Shown: positions 1-9,176, counted from the first letter of the stretch. The stretch is DNA of 64,000 nucleotides from Vibrio bivalvicida (GCF_001399455.2 NZ_LLEI02000032.1:310001-374000); one strand, 5' to 3'. Program-made: numbers and translations. Notes: generated by a model not told the origin, from the sequence alone.

Positions 1-1155
1 CATTGCGGCGAAAGCATCATTAAGACTTAAAGAACCAAAACCACTGATCGCAACCGATTTATTACTGATCGCCACAAGCTGGTCCAATACACCTGCATTA
101 CCTGGTGTTCCATCAGAAGACAGTGCCAATTGATCAGGTTTTAAATCAGTCGTGGTTAAACTGGCTGCTGGGTTAGCAGGGTCGTAGCTAAACAATGCAC
201 CACCAGCATTCCCATTAAGATCTTTCCCCGTTGCCAGTACTGTGTTGAACTCGTCAGCTAATGCTTTGGCCATATCGTCAATCGCTGTTCGGTATGGGCT
301 TAAGACTTGGGTTTGGTAATCGTTTAACGCGCCAATTTTCCCACCTGTTGAACCCGTTACAGCAAAGTTTTGCGTGCCAAACTCTACTTGCATGTTTGCT
401 AAGTAAGGATCACTCGGATCTGGAATTGCTTTGAGCTTACCCGCGTCACTGCCCATCACCAGTGGCTGCCCTGAAACCAAAGTCACTTGCAAGCTACCGT
501 CGTGCTGAGCGGTGGTTTTCACTTCAACCACTTTGGAAAGCTCACCAATCAATGCATCCCGCTCGTCCATCAAGGTTGCAGGATTGCCACCCGTACCCTG
601 CATCTCAACAATCTGCTTATTCACATTGGCGATATTGTTCATCAGACTATTGGCATGAGTGACCGCCGCACTTCTCTGGTCACTCATATCTTTGTGTTGA
701 TTGTAGAGCGACTCCGTAAGAGTATTGAATCGGCGCGAAATTGCTTCTGCTTCATTGATAATTTGTTGGCGATAAGGGACCGATTCTGGTTTTACTGTCG
801 CGTCGTTCAACGCCGAGAATAAGGTATCTAGTCCTGCAGATAGGCTAAAACCATCTGCACCTAGCATATTCTCTAACTGGCCGAAGTTGGTGGTATAACG
901 AGTCGCATAAGACGATAAACTGTTGGTTGACCAAGTCTGCTTGACAAGGAATTCATCCGTCACGCGACGAATACTGGTCACTTCAACCCCAGAACCAGCG
1001 CTTAACTTGTCGTGCTTACCACCACCAACCGATGCCAGTAAAGCTTGTTGGCGACTATAGCCAGGAGTATTAATGTTTGAAACGTTCTGCGCTGTTACGT
1101 CAAGCGCCACACGGTTTGCATTCAGGCCCGATAATGCAATATTGACCAAACTCAT
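1..1155 (-). CDS. flgK: Flagellar hook-associated protein 1 (HAP1), C-terminal part outside window
   Basis: The reading frame starts with ATG at 1155 and stays open to the window edge, giving 385 residues of a protein whose end lies outside. The N-terminus (MSLVNIALSGLNANRVALDV...) and the following TAQNVSNINTPGYSRQ segment are the conserved rod/hook N-terminal helix and the FlgK signature. FlgK forms the first hook-filament junction ring beyond the hook. Its ATG directly abuts the flgJ stop codon, so it is read from the same leftward transcript or a promoter within flgJ. Downstream flgL would be expected outside the window. Confidence 0.95.
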   Translation of the reverse strand, partial: MSLVNIALSGLNANRVALDVTAQNVSNINTPGYSRQQALLASVGGGKHDKLSAGSGVEVTSIRRVTDEFLVKQTWSTNSLSSYATRYTTNFGQLENMLGADGFSLSAGLDTLFSALNDATVKPESVPYRQQIINEAEAISRRFNTLTESLYNQHKDMSDQRSAAVTHANSLMNNIANVNKQIVEMQGTGGNPATLMDERDALIGELSKVVEVKTTAQHDGSLQVTLVSGQPLVMGSDAGKLKAIPDPSDPYLANMQVEFGTQNFAVTGSTGGKIGALNDYQTQVLSPYRTAIDDMAKALADEFNTVLATGKDLNGNAGGALFSYDPANPAASLTTTDLKPDQLALSSDGTPGNAGVLDQLVAISNKSVAISGFGSLSLNDAFAAM

Positions 1156-1701
1156 TTATAGCTCCATTTTTCGAATTAGTGGCTGAGCAAAAGCCGTTGT
1201 AACGCCTGCTTCACCCAGAATCTCTCTTACAGAGGCGACCGACTGGCCTGTAGAATGTAGAGGCGCCTGCACATTGACAGGTGCATCACTTGGAAGTTGT
1301 GAGCTTGGTTCCACAGCAGTAAGAGCATCATTGGCCGAAGCGCCTATCGAGTGAGTTTCGAACTCGACTTCCGCCATTGAAGGACTTAGCTGTTTAATCA
1401 ACATGTCTGCAATGCCCGAGTTTTGTTTTCTCGCCATTTCAATCGCAAGCTGACCATCGTACATGTCGCGAAAAACCCCATATTGCTGACTTGAAAATGG
1501 GCTGTCTTTATCCGCAAGGGCATCACTACTACTGCGCATCTGACGCAGAACTAGCTGCAAAAACATGGCTTCAAACTGCCCTGCCACTGCCTCTAAAGCA
1601 GCACCTTGTTGGTTACTGTTTTTGATATTCATCAGCGCGCTATTATCGTGGTAGAGCACTGAGTTCATTTTTGCTTGCTCGTTAAGTCCGTCAAACTTCA
1701 T
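1156..1701 (-). CDS. flgJ: Rod-binding protein FlgJ, single-domain form without muramidase
   Basis: 181 residues. The segment around residues 32-105 (AAGQFEAMFLQLVLRQMRSS, MYDGQLAIEMARKQNSGIADMLIKQL) is the FlgJ rod-binding domain that caps the growing periplasmic rod. FlgJ of enteric bacteria, and as I recall of the Vibrio polar system, is over 300 residues and carries a C-terminal peptidoglycan hydrolase. Here only a low-complexity tail of about 75 residues follows and no hydrolase motif is visible. A separate SLT-type lytic transglycosylase is encoded with flgAMN in the same cluster (9653-10348) and may supply the missing wall-cutting activity. Gene order is flgI-flgJ-flgK. Confidence 0.9.
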   Translation of the reverse strand: MKFDGLNEQAKMNSVLYHDNSALMNIKNSNQQGAALEAVAGQFEAMFLQLVLRQMRSSSDALADKDSPFSSQQYGVFRDMYDGQLAIEMARKQNSGIADMLIKQLSPSMAEVEFETHSIGASANDALTAVEPSSQLPSDAPVNVQAPLHSTGQSVASVREILGEAGVTTAFAQPLIRKMEL

Positions 1702-1710
1702 ACTGGCTCC

Positions 1711-2919
1711 TTAAATCACCACCAGCTCTGCATTAAGGGCACCCGCCTCATGTAGCGCTTGCAAGATAGACATTAAATCGGTCGGTGTGGCACCTAAGCT
1801 ATTGACGGCATTAACTATCGTATTGAGTTCAGTTCCCGGAGGCCAAATTGCCATTTGCGCCTGCTCTTCTTGGACATCAAGTAAAGATTGGTCGATAACC
1901 TTAGTTTCTCCGTCAGCAAATGCGTTAGGCTGACTGACTTGTTGTGACTCTGCGATGGTCACAGTTAGGTTACCGTGACTCACCGCAGCCTCGCTCACTT
2001 TGACACTTTTTCCGATCACGACCGTGCCGGTACGAGAGTTGAAAACGATTCTGGCCGGTTTTCTACCTTCAGCGACGCTAATCTCTTCTAGCATCGACAT
2101 CATCACAACCCGTTGCTGGCTATCTTGAGGGGCTCTTACATTGATTCGGACATTGTTTTTCGCTACCGCGACTTCAGGGCCAAATATATTGTTTACCTCT
2201 CGGGCAATGTTCTTAGCCGTGGTAAAACTGGGTTTACGTAGATTAAGTACAATGTGCTCTTGTTCAGCGAAATCATTGGGCACCTCACGCTCTAGCATCG
2301 CACCGCCTGGAATACGGCCAGAGGTTGGTGTGTTGATCACGATTTTCGAGCCACTTTTTCCTTCCGCTGAGACACCACCGACTACCACGTTACCTTGAGC
2401 AACGGCATATACCTCACCATCAATTCCGCGCAAAGGGGTAAGCAATAAGGTGCCACCGCGTAAGCTCTTCGCATCACCAATCGATGACACAACAACATTG
2501 AGTTTTTGCCCTGAGCCCGCCATTGGGTCAACCGTTGCCGTTACGCTAACAGACGCGACATTGCGCAGTTTAGGGTTGGTACTATCATCGATTTGTACAC
2601 CAAACTGACGCAGCATGTTCGTTACAGACTGCGCGGTAAACTTCACTTGGTTACGATCCCCTTGACCATCTAAACCGACAACAAGACCATAGCCGACTAA
2701 CTGGTTTTCTCGAATACCTTGCACATCCACCAAATCCATAACGGGGATGGTCACCTGCGCTTGGGAGGGTGCACTTGCCCCCAACGAAAGCATTATTAAC
2801 ATGCCAGTGAGTAGTGAGCGTCGATGTTTACCCATGCTGTTTTCTTCGGCTTGAGAAGACGTTGCACCGACAAAGAACATCAACAAAATGGAGGTCAATA
2901 AAGTCATTTGTTGTCTCAT
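1711..2919 (-). CDS. flgI: Flagellar P-ring protein FlgI
   Basis: The mature core begins VTIPVMDLVDVQGIRENQLV and continues with GYGLVVGLDGQGD, the FlgI signature; the protein forms the periplasmic P ring around the rod. I place the start at ATG 2919, which overlaps the flgH stop (TAATG), giving 402 residues. The N-terminus is odd: two signal-peptide-like stretches lie in tandem, one ending near ATSSQA and a second after the internal Met at 2835 ending near APSQAQ. Start at 2835 would leave a normal single signal peptide. Translation coupling favours 2919, but the second start cannot be excluded. Confidence 0.93.
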   Translation of the reverse strand: MRQQMTLLTSILLMFFVGATSSQAEENSMGKHRRSLLTGMLIMLSLGASAPSQAQVTIPVMDLVDVQGIRENQLVGYGLVVGLDGQGDRNQVKFTAQSVTNMLRQFGVQIDDSTNPKLRNVASVSVTATVDPMAGSGQKLNVVVSSIGDAKSLRGGTLLLTPLRGIDGEVYAVAQGNVVVGGVSAEGKSGSKIVINTPTSGRIPGGAMLEREVPNDFAEQEHIVLNLRKPSFTTAKNIAREVNNIFGPEVAVAKNNVRINVRAPQDSQQRVVMMSMLEEISVAEGRKPARIVFNSRTGTVVIGKSVKVSEAAVSHGNLTVTIAESQQVSQPNAFADGETKVIDQSLLDVQEEQAQMAIWPPGTELNTIVNAVNSLGATPTDLMSILQALHEAGALNAELVVI

Positions 2920-3590
2920 TAGAAAGGTACCCATGGGCTGTTGAAAAATTGTGTCAGCCAACCCGATGCATTACTGTCAGCAATAGCGCCACGCCCTGAG
3001 TAGGTGATCCGTGCGTCACCAATTCGCGAGGAGGGGACTTGATTGTTACGACTAACGTCATCAACTCGGACAATGCCGGTTAATCGAATAAACTCATCAC
3101 CTTGATTAAGGCGTATCCACTTTTCACCGCTAATACGTAACACGCCATTAGGCAATACTTCGTGCACTGTTACCGTAATGGAGCCTTCAAGTTTGTTGCC
3201 TTGTGAACTCGACGCACTACCATCAAATGCGCGCTTTGCATCCACACTTGCCGCAAGTTCGTCAATGGTTTTTCCACCAACACTTGGTGCAGCAAATCCG
3301 ACGCTCGAGGTTTTGCCATATTTGGTGTCGGCCTTTTTACTCGACTCCGTCTCTTCCGCTAGTAGCACAGTGAGCATATCGCCAACACGATACGCTCTTC
3401 TATCTTGGAACAAAGTCATTGAATACTGGTGACGATAAAGGCTGCCATTTTGAGCCTCTGGCAACGAGTAGTCTAAAGCCGGCGGTGCGTACTTCTCTTC
3501 ATCCGGTTCGGGAGGTAAAAACTCTGGCCTCCCCGCACAACCCGAAAGTAAAATAACCACTAGCGGCCAAGATTTTGCAAATGATGTCAT
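2919..3590 (-). CDS. flgH: Flagellar L-ring lipoprotein FlgH
   Basis: Start chosen at ATG 3590, preceded by an AAAGGAAC ribosome-binding site; an upstream in-frame start would overlap less sensibly. The 223-residue product opens with a lipoprotein signal peptide ending in LSGC (Cys about residue 18), so it is lipidated and anchored in the outer membrane, where FlgH builds the L ring. Conserved FlgH features include the YRVGDMLTVLLAEETESSK segment and the C-terminal GDARITYSGRGAIADSN region. It sits between flgG and flgI and its stop overlaps the flgI start by one base. Confidence 0.95.
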   Translation of the reverse strand: MTSFAKSWPLVVILLSGCAGRPEFLPPEPDEEKYAPPALDYSLPEAQNGSLYRHQYSMTLFQDRRAYRVGDMLTVLLAEETESSKKADTKYGKTSSVGFAAPSVGGKTIDELAASVDAKRAFDGSASSSQGNKLEGSITVTVHEVLPNGVLRISGEKWIRLNQGDEFIRLTGIVRVDDVSRNNQVPSSRIGDARITYSGRGAIADSNASGWLTQFFNSPWVPF

Positions 3591-3618
3591 TGCTTGTTCC
3601 TTTATCATCTCTCGGTTA

Positions 3619-4404
3619 CTACATAGATTGCGCAACGAATTTCAGCATATCGTCTGCAGCTGACACCACTTTGGCATTCATTTCGTAAGCGCGTTGGGTG
3701 GTGATCATGTCGACCATCTCTTCCACAACCTGCACGTTAGAGCCTTCCAGTGAGCCTTGCTTGATACTGCCAACACCATCTTCTCCCGCGATTAATTCCT
3801 CGGCCTGACCACTCGCTTCCGTTTCGCGGAATAAGTTGCCACCCTGCGCCTCTAGACCCGCAGGGTTTATAAATTTGGCTAAGGTAATTTGTCCAAGCTG
3901 TTGTGGCGCGGTGCTGTCTGCTGTCGTGGTCGAAACAGTACCATCGACACCAACCGTCAACGAAAGGGCATTCTCAGGTATCTGAATCTGTGGCTCTAAA
4001 GGAAGCCCCTGGCTGTTGACCATTAGCCCTTCAGAATTCACATGAAATTGGCCATTTCGCGTATACATGATCTGTCCGTCAGAGTTTTCAATCTGGAAAA
4101 AGCCTTTACCCATGACGGCAAGGTCGAGTTCTTGGGCGGTATTTTGTGTGTTACCTTGAGTAAACACTTTTTGTGTTCCTACGACACGAACACCACTACC
4201 AAGCTGGATGCCAGCAGGCAGTTCATTGACTTCGTCAACCAAGGCTCCGGGTTGGCGCTGAATACTGTAAAATAGATCTTCAAATACCACTCGGTCACGT
4301 TTAAACCCAACCGTATTTACGTTAGCAAGGTTGTTTGAAATCGCGGTCATCTTGGTGTCTTGTGCCGCCATGCCGGTTTTACTTACCCACAATGCTGAAT
4401 TCAT
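3619..4404 (-). CDS. flgG: Distal rod protein FlgG
   Basis: 261 residues, the usual FlgG length. The N-terminus (MNSALWVSKTGMAAQDTKMT) with SNNLANVNTVGFKRDRVVFEDL and the C-terminal SNVQVVEEMVDMITTQRAYEMNAKVVSAADDML are the rod/hook family terminal helices, in the FlgG variant. FlgG forms the distal rod that crosses the P and L rings. It lies between flgF and flgH in the standard proximal-rod gene order, with 22 bases to flgF. Confidence 0.96.
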   Translation of the reverse strand: MNSALWVSKTGMAAQDTKMTAISNNLANVNTVGFKRDRVVFEDLFYSIQRQPGALVDEVNELPAGIQLGSGVRVVGTQKVFTQGNTQNTAQELDLAVMGKGFFQIENSDGQIMYTRNGQFHVNSEGLMVNSQGLPLEPQIQIPENALSLTVGVDGTVSTTTADSTAPQQLGQITLAKFINPAGLEAQGGNLFRETEASGQAEELIAGEDGVGSIKQGSLEGSNVQVVEEMVDMITTQRAYEMNAKVVSAADDMLKFVAQSM

Positions 4405-4426
4405 TTTCTACTCCGTCAGACGTCGA

Positions 4427-5158
4427 CTATCGCGACGACATTAATTTATTGCCAGCTTGAGCAAGCGTTTCGGCTGTTTTCATCATACGAACTTGCATCT
4501 CAAAATTTCTCGTTAAAGACATCACGTTTAACAACTCATCAATGGCCGAAACGTTGCTGCCTTCAATATGCTCCGGAGCCAATTGCACGGTTTGATCGGC
4601 CTCAAACGGATTACCATCGACACTATGCAATAGGCTATCGCTCTGTTTTTGCAGTTGCTGTGTCTGCGGTTTAACAAGCTTTAGCGTGCCTACTTCTAAC
4701 TCAGCACCACCACCAGGTGGCACTACAGAGATTCGACCTCGCTCGCTAACCTCTACTTTTTGGTAATCGGGCAGCACAATCGGTCCGCCATCACCCAACA
4801 CAGCAAAGCCGTTGATGCTCAACGCACCAAATGAATCAACTTTGATGTTGCCTGCTCGCGTATATGCTTCTTGCCCATCGGCGGTTTGTACCGCCAAATA
4901 ACCTTCTCCCATCACAGCCACATCTAACGGACGACCGGTTTTTACGATGTCGCCTTCATCAAATCGGGTTGAAGCGGAGTTCGTCACCACCATAGTGCGG
5001 CCGTCAAAACCCGAGCCTTGCAACTGAATGCTAGACACTCGCTCCATATCAGCTCGAAACCCTGCGGTATCGGCGTTAGATAAGTTGTTCGAACGCACAT
5101 GCTGAGCTTTTAAAACGCGGCTCGCACCAGAGGTTGCTGTAAATAACAAACTGTCCAT
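4427..5158 (-). CDS. flgF: Proximal rod protein FlgF
   Basis: 243 residues, near the normal FlgF size. It has the rod-family N-terminus (SGASRVLKAQHVRSNNLSNADTAGF) and the C-terminal SNVSAIDELLNVMSLTRNFEMQVRMM segment that distinguishes FlgF from FlgG. FlgF is a minor proximal rod component assembled by the flagellar type III export apparatus, so no cleavable signal peptide is expected or seen. It follows flgE by 11 bases in the leftward operon. Confidence 0.95.
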   Translation of the reverse strand: MDSLLFTATSGASRVLKAQHVRSNNLSNADTAGFRADMERVSSIQLQGSGFDGRTMVVTNSASTRFDEGDIVKTGRPLDVAVMGEGYLAVQTADGQEAYTRAGNIKVDSFGALSINGFAVLGDGGPIVLPDYQKVEVSERGRISVVPPGGGAELEVGTLKLVKPQTQQLQKQSDSLLHSVDGNPFEADQTVQLAPEHIEGSNVSAIDELLNVMSLTRNFEMQVRMMKTAETLAQAGNKLMSSR

Positions 5159-5169
5159 GTCAGGCCCCG

Positions 5170-6366
5170 TTAAATCGCGTTAAATAGCGCCTGAGTCAGC
5201 TTATCGTTAGTCGATATTGTCTTGGCATTCGCTTGATAATTACGCTGCGCTGTCATCAGGTTGACCAACTCACTGGTCAAGTCGACATTCGAGCCTTCAA
5301 GAGCACCAGGGGTAAGATCACCCAATGTCCCTGTGCCCGGAACCCCCAAAATAGGTGCGCCAGAGCTAAAGCTTTGTGTCCAAGCCGTACCGCTCACTTT
5401 TGCTAGGCCTTGTGGGTTGGCAAAGTCTGCTAATATCACTTGCCCCTGAAGCTGAGACTGACCATTGGTGTAGGTGGCGTAAACCATACCGTTGTCTTCG
5501 ACACGCACACCAGCCAGTTCACCAGATGTATAACCATTCGGGTTGTTTGTGCTCACACCAAACGCCGCACCAAATTGAGTGCTACCAGCCAAATCAATAT
5601 CAACGCTCATGGCATTAGCACCCGCGGCTGGGAAGGCCACATTGTAGCTCCCGGTTGGCGTAGCAAGCGTACCGTCAGCATTGAACGTCATGCCGACGGT
5701 TGCGGTTGGGGTAGCACTACCATCAACCTGAACGTTCACTTCCCAAGTATTGGCTGCCGTTTTGGTAAAGTATTGAGTAACAGTGTGTGCGTTACCCAAC
5801 GAGTCGTACACCTTGGTGGTATAGGAAGAATTAAACGAGTCGGTATTATTTGGATTAAATGGATTTGCCACTTGGTCAACGACGGAGGCGCTCGCATCTA
5901 GGTTTGCGACAAACTCCATTTGGTCTGTCGCTTTTGCCGCTAACGACGAAGTTGAAATCTTGATGTCGCCTGTCGCCCCCGTCAGTAGGTTGTTATTACC
6001 ATCTACGCTGTAACCTTGAAGTTTGCCACCCGTGTTACCTGTCACGAAGTTGTCTTTGTCCGTACCGAACACACCTGAGCGGGTATAGAGCAGTTGACCA
6101 GAAGTATCTTTAGTGACAAAAAAACCACTACCATTGATCGCAAGATCCATCGCACGACCCGTACCACTGACTGAGCCATTTTTGTCAAAGTTCTGAGATA
6201 TAGAAGCGACTTCCACACCACCTGGCTGCATACCATTGTAGACAGCTGCAAACTCTGTTCGAGCCCCTTTGAATCCATAGGTTGATGCATTGGCAATGTT
6301 GTGGCTGATTGTGTTCAGCTCGGTATTGGTTGCATCTAAGCCGCTTAGGGCGATATTAAAACTCAT
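5170..6366 (-). CDS. flgE: Flagellar hook protein FlgE
   Basis: 398 residues. The N-terminus MSFNIALSGLDATNTELNTI with SHNIANASTYGFKGARTEF and the C-terminus GALEGSNVDLTSELVNLMTAQRNYQANAKTIST are the diagnostic FlgE ends. The middle is rich in Ala, Thr, Asn and Gly, as in the surface-exposed hook domains. FlgE polymerises into the flexible hook. It sits directly downstream of flgD, the hook cap needed for its assembly. Confidence 0.96.
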   Translation of the reverse strand: MSFNIALSGLDATNTELNTISHNIANASTYGFKGARTEFAAVYNGMQPGGVEVASISQNFDKNGSVSGTGRAMDLAINGSGFFVTKDTSGQLLYTRSGVFGTDKDNFVTGNTGGKLQGYSVDGNNNLLTGATGDIKISTSSLAAKATDQMEFVANLDASASVVDQVANPFNPNNTDSFNSSYTTKVYDSLGNAHTVTQYFTKTAANTWEVNVQVDGSATPTATVGMTFNADGTLATPTGSYNVAFPAAGANAMSVDIDLAGSTQFGAAFGVSTNNPNGYTSGELAGVRVEDNGMVYATYTNGQSQLQGQVILADFANPQGLAKVSGTAWTQSFSSGAPILGVPGTGTLGDLTPGALEGSNVDLTSELVNLMTAQRNYQANAKTISTNDKLTQALFNAI

Positions 6367-6391
6367 AATTAACCTCTTTATTCCTTATTGG

Positions 6392-7072
6392 TTAAGCACC
6401 AAACTGAGTAATCTGGTAGAAAGGCACGCTACCGACACCTTCAATATTGACAAATGCAGCTCCACCTGAACTTGGGATCCGGACTTGTTCCACTTTACCT
6501 GCAAGCAGTACATTGGGTTTCGTTTGACCTTCTTGTACTTCAACTGAGACAGAATAATTCCCAGGTTTCAGACCTAGCTTTACTGGGTCAATCGAAAAAT
6601 CGACATCGCCCTTCGGATGCGCCCCCAAAGGTACTTTGGTTGCTTGTCCGAATTCGTCTTTGACCACTAAGGTGACTTGGCTAGAAGAGTGAGCGAGTTC
6701 AATCTTGCCGCTTTGAATGTTGTCATTAAGTTCAAACTCATTGCCCGACACATAGACCGTCTGGCCCACTAAACCTGCTGTCGATAGCACCTGCATATTG
6801 TCTAAAAGCACCATGCTGTTTTGCATCATGCTGGACATGTTTTCTGTACTTTGAACTTGTGAGAACTGCGCTAATTGACCGACATATTCCGTACCATCCA
6901 ATGGATTAAGTGGATCTTGATTTTGGATTTGAGCCACCATCAAACTGATAAATTCATTTTCAAGTGAAGAGGCGCTATTGGTATCTTGAGGGTTACCTGA
7001 AATCCCGAGGCTACTTGTGGCTGAGCCAACAGGCGTGTCATTGCTCAACGCATTGTAAGGTGCAATACTCAT
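6392..7072 (-). CDS. flgD: Hook-capping scaffold protein FlgD
   Basis: 226 residues. The N-terminal FlgD signature (FISLMVAQIQNQDPLNPLDG followed by TEYVGQLAQFSQVQSTENM) is at about residues 42-80, and a C-terminal FlgD Ig-like/Tudor-like part ends the protein (FVNIEGVGSVPFYQITQFGA). FlgD caps the growing hook and is absent from the finished flagellum. Its ATG overlaps the flgC stop by one base (TAATG), so the two are translationally coupled. Confidence 0.95.
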   Translation of the reverse strand: MSIAPYNALSNDTPVGSATSSLGISGNPQDTNSASSLENEFISLMVAQIQNQDPLNPLDGTEYVGQLAQFSQVQSTENMSSMMQNSMVLLDNMQVLSTAGLVGQTVYVSGNEFELNDNIQSGKIELAHSSSQVTLVVKDEFGQATKVPLGAHPKGDVDFSIDPVKLGLKPGNYSVSVEVQEGQTKPNVLLAGKVEQVRIPSSGGAAFVNIEGVGSVPFYQITQFGA

Positions 7073-7506
7073 TAGCCGCCCTGCCCTAATCTGAGTAATC
7101 CTTGCTGCATACTTTTTACATTGCCAAGGACTTCAACATTGGTTTCAAAACTGCGTGTTGCGGACATCATGTCTGCCATTTCCGAAACCACATCGATGTC
7201 GGGATAAAAGACGTACCCTTCATCATTAGCTAAAGGATTACTTGGCTCAAAGCGTTTCTCAGCTTTGCCAGCACTTTGCACCACATCAACAATCCGAACT
7301 TCAGCATTTGGGTAAACACCTTCACTCGTTGCCAACTGAGTTTTGCTGTATACCGTTGCAAAAACAGGTTTCAACGCTTTATAGGCGTCATCCGGGTTAG
7401 CAGAGACCGCATCTGCATTTGCTAGGTTACTCGCGACGGTATTTAACCTGACGGTTTGGGCATTCATGGCCGAGCCCGCAATGGAATAAATGTCTGTAAA
7501 TGACAT
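7072..7506 (-). CDS. flgC: Proximal rod protein FlgC
   Basis: 144 residues. The N-terminus (SFTDIYSIAGSAMNAQTVRL, then NTVASNLANADAVS) and the C-terminus (VSEMADMMSATRSFETNVEVLGNVKSM) are characteristic of FlgC. FlgC and FlgB start the rod at the MS ring. The gene is two bases downstream of flgB and overlaps flgD. Confidence 0.95.
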   Translation of the reverse strand: MSFTDIYSIAGSAMNAQTVRLNTVASNLANADAVSANPDDAYKALKPVFATVYSKTQLATSEGVYPNAEVRIVDVVQSAGKAEKRFEPSNPLANDEGYVFYPDIDVVSEMADMMSATRSFETNVEVLGNVKSMQQGLLRLGQGG

Positions 7507-7508
7507 AG

Positions 7509-7871
7509 TTAACGTCCCTCTATGACTTTCGCTAGGCCTTTGAACTTCATGTTCAGAAAAGTCAGGCTAGTTTGAAAATCCATGTTGTTTTGTGTGAATT
7601 TGCCTTGCTCAACACCAAGCTCAACGGTATTGCCATCCTTGCTGTTTTGGTAGGGAATCGAATACTGCGAGGAGATCTGCAATTTAGGTACAGATTTGCT
7701 CACGCCTTGTGGTGTCATTTGGTTCATTACGGTGGTAAAACTCAAGTCTTTCGCCAAGTACCCGGGGGTATCAACATTTGCTAGGTTACTAGCAAGGACT
7801 TTGGTACGCTGAACCCGAAAATTCAGCGCGTCAGGGTGAACGCCCAACGCATTTTCAAACGAGATAGCCAT
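7509..7871 (-). CDS. flgB: Proximal rod protein FlgB
   Basis: Start placed at ATG 7871, which has a strong AAGGAAAG ribosome-binding site; the frame continues upstream, but a start there would lie on top of the promoter. The 120-residue product carries ALNFRVQRTKVLASNLANVDTPGYLAKD near the N-terminus, the FlgB signature. It is the first gene of the leftward flgBCDEFGHIJK transcript, 77 bases from divergent flgA. A sigma-54-like promoter lies 40-56 bases upstream of its start codon. Confidence 0.94.
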   Translation of the reverse strand: MAISFENALGVHPDALNFRVQRTKVLASNLANVDTPGYLAKDLSFTTVMNQMTPQGVSKSVPKLQISSQYSIPYQNSKDGNTVELGVEQGKFTQNNMDFQTSLTFLNMKFKGLAKVIEGR

Positions 7872-7910
7872 GTATCTTTCCTTACAGTCGGCTCGATTAA
7901 GGACTAATAC

Positions 7911-7927
7911 AACAAGATACATGCCAC
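7911..7927 (-). promoter_or_regulatory. Candidate sigma-54 promoter for the flgB operon
   Basis: Read on the minus strand the site is GTGGCATGTATCTTGTT. The -24 GG and -12 GT are separated by exactly ten bases, and TGGCAT matches the sigma-54 consensus TGGCAC except for its last base; the -12 element has GT in place of GC. Transcription would start near 7900, about 30 bases before flgB. Sigma-54 control with a LafK/FlaK-type activator is normal for middle flagellar genes of Vibrio. Confidence 0.6.
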
Positions 7928-7948
7928 AAAAATAACTTTAATTTATCA

Positions 7949-8746
7949 ATGACTTATAAAAACAAAAGGAAAGCCAACTTCCGCTTTACGGAAGAGCTCG
8001 CATCTGTGGGAAACGCCTTTATTTCCTCCTGTGTTATGGGGGTTTTGGCCACTGTATTTCTAGCCACACCAAGCGTGTATGCTGAAGAGCAATTTATGTC
8101 TGAAGAGACTATTCGCTCGGCCGTAAAGAGCCACCTTGCGCAAGCGGTATCAGCACGTGCTCAGCGTAATCAATGGCACAACTATCAGCTTAAAACGGCT
8201 ATTCACGTCCCTAGCGCCGCACAGCATTTACCACTTTGTCCGACAGCTGTTGTGATTTCGGGTGTCGATAATAAAACGCTCCCAGTCGGAAACTTAAAGC
8301 GCTCGGTAAGTTGCGCGTCTCCATCTGCTGATTGGCGAATCAATGTCACCATCAAAGCCTCACTCACTCTCGATGTTGTCGTCGCTAAATCAGGCATCAA
8401 TCGCGATGAACCTATCTCTGCAGGCTTGATTCACATAGAACGACGAACGCTTAACAGGGAACAAGATTTTTTCACTCAGCCATCGCAAGTCATCAACAAA
8501 ACTGCCAAGCGGCGCATTCGAACTGGCCAGATTTTAGACTCGCGTAAACTAAGTTCCCCTGCGCTAGTAGCAAAAGGTAATCAAGTGGTTATCACCGCGA
8601 CAAAGGATGGGTTTAGTGCCCGAACAAAAGGCATCGCACTAGAAGAAGGGGACTACGGAGAGCAGATCGATGTGCAAAATAGTTCTTCGGGGAAAACCAT
8701 TAAAGCGGTCGTGACTGGACTGAATCAAGTCCAAACTCAATTTTGA
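7949..8746 (+). CDS. flgA: P-ring assembly chaperone FlgA
   Basis: 265 residues. After an N-terminal hydrophobic segment (about residues 20-45, ending near SVYAEE) that acts as a signal peptide, the C-terminal half has the SAF-type domain of FlgA: RDEPISAGLIHIERR, then IRTGQILDSRKLSSP and KGNQVVITATKDGFSARTKG. FlgA is a periplasmic helper for FlgI polymerisation. The chosen start at 7949 lacks a clear ribosome-binding site and gives a rather long pre-hydrophobic leader, so a later start is possible. It is divergent from flgB. Confidence 0.9.
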   Translation: MTYKNKRKANFRFTEELASVGNAFISSCVMGVLATVFLATPSVYAEEQFMSEETIRSAVKSHLAQAVSARAQRNQWHNYQLKTAIHVPSAAQHLPLCPTAVVISGVDNKTLPVGNLKRSVSCASPSADWRINVTIKASLTLDVVVAKSGINRDEPISAGLIHIERRTLNREQDFFTQPSQVINKTAKRRIRTGQILDSRKLSSPALVAKGNQVVITATKDGFSARTKGIALEEGDYGEQIDVQNSSSGKTIKAVVTGLNQVQTQF

Positions 8747-8894
8747 TTTTTGGACTGAAGCTATCATTTTTCACATTCCACACTCGTAAATAGATTATAA
8801 ATTCAGGTAGATATAAAAAGTTATCACTTGGATTTAATTTCTATCACGGAATAGTCGCATTAAACCTGTAACCACGATGATTAAGGACCACATC

Positions 8895-9176
8895 ATGAAA
8901 ATCGATAAAGTTGCGGGCGGACATGTCCCACAAACCAATTTCAATCAAGCATCTAAAAAGCCAGCTGAGACAACGACAAAACAGCCAGTAAGTGAAGCAT
9001 TGATTAATGCCAATACTGCCGCTATCGACCAGGCTCAAGCCCAAATGGCATCACTTCCAGATGTCGACTTGGCCAAAGTAGAACAAGTCAGAAACGCTTT
9101 GGCCAAAGGTGAACTTGCCCTAGACACCAAAGCCCTATCGCACGCGGTATTACAATTCCATACGGGTCACGAGTAA
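8895..9176 (+). CDS. flgM: Anti-sigma-28 factor FlgM
   Basis: Start taken at ATG 8895 because AAGGAC lies at the right distance upstream; an in-frame ATG at 8877 is less likely. The 93-residue product begins MKIDKVAGG and has a polar, disordered N-terminal half, then the FlgM helices (VDLAKVEQVRNALAKGELAL, DTKALSHAVLQF) at about residues 55-90 that bind the flagellar sigma factor. FlgM holds FliA/LafS inactive until it is exported through the finished hook. It lies between flgA and flgN. Confidence 0.9.
   Translation: MKIDKVAGGHVPQTNFNQASKKPAETTTKQPVSEALINANTAAIDQAQAQMASLPDVDLAKVEQVRNALAKGELALDTKALSHAVLQFHTGHE

Noticed and set aside
5261..5901. Open frames antisense to flgE
   Set aside because: They are shadows of the repetitive hook coding sequence, without start signals.
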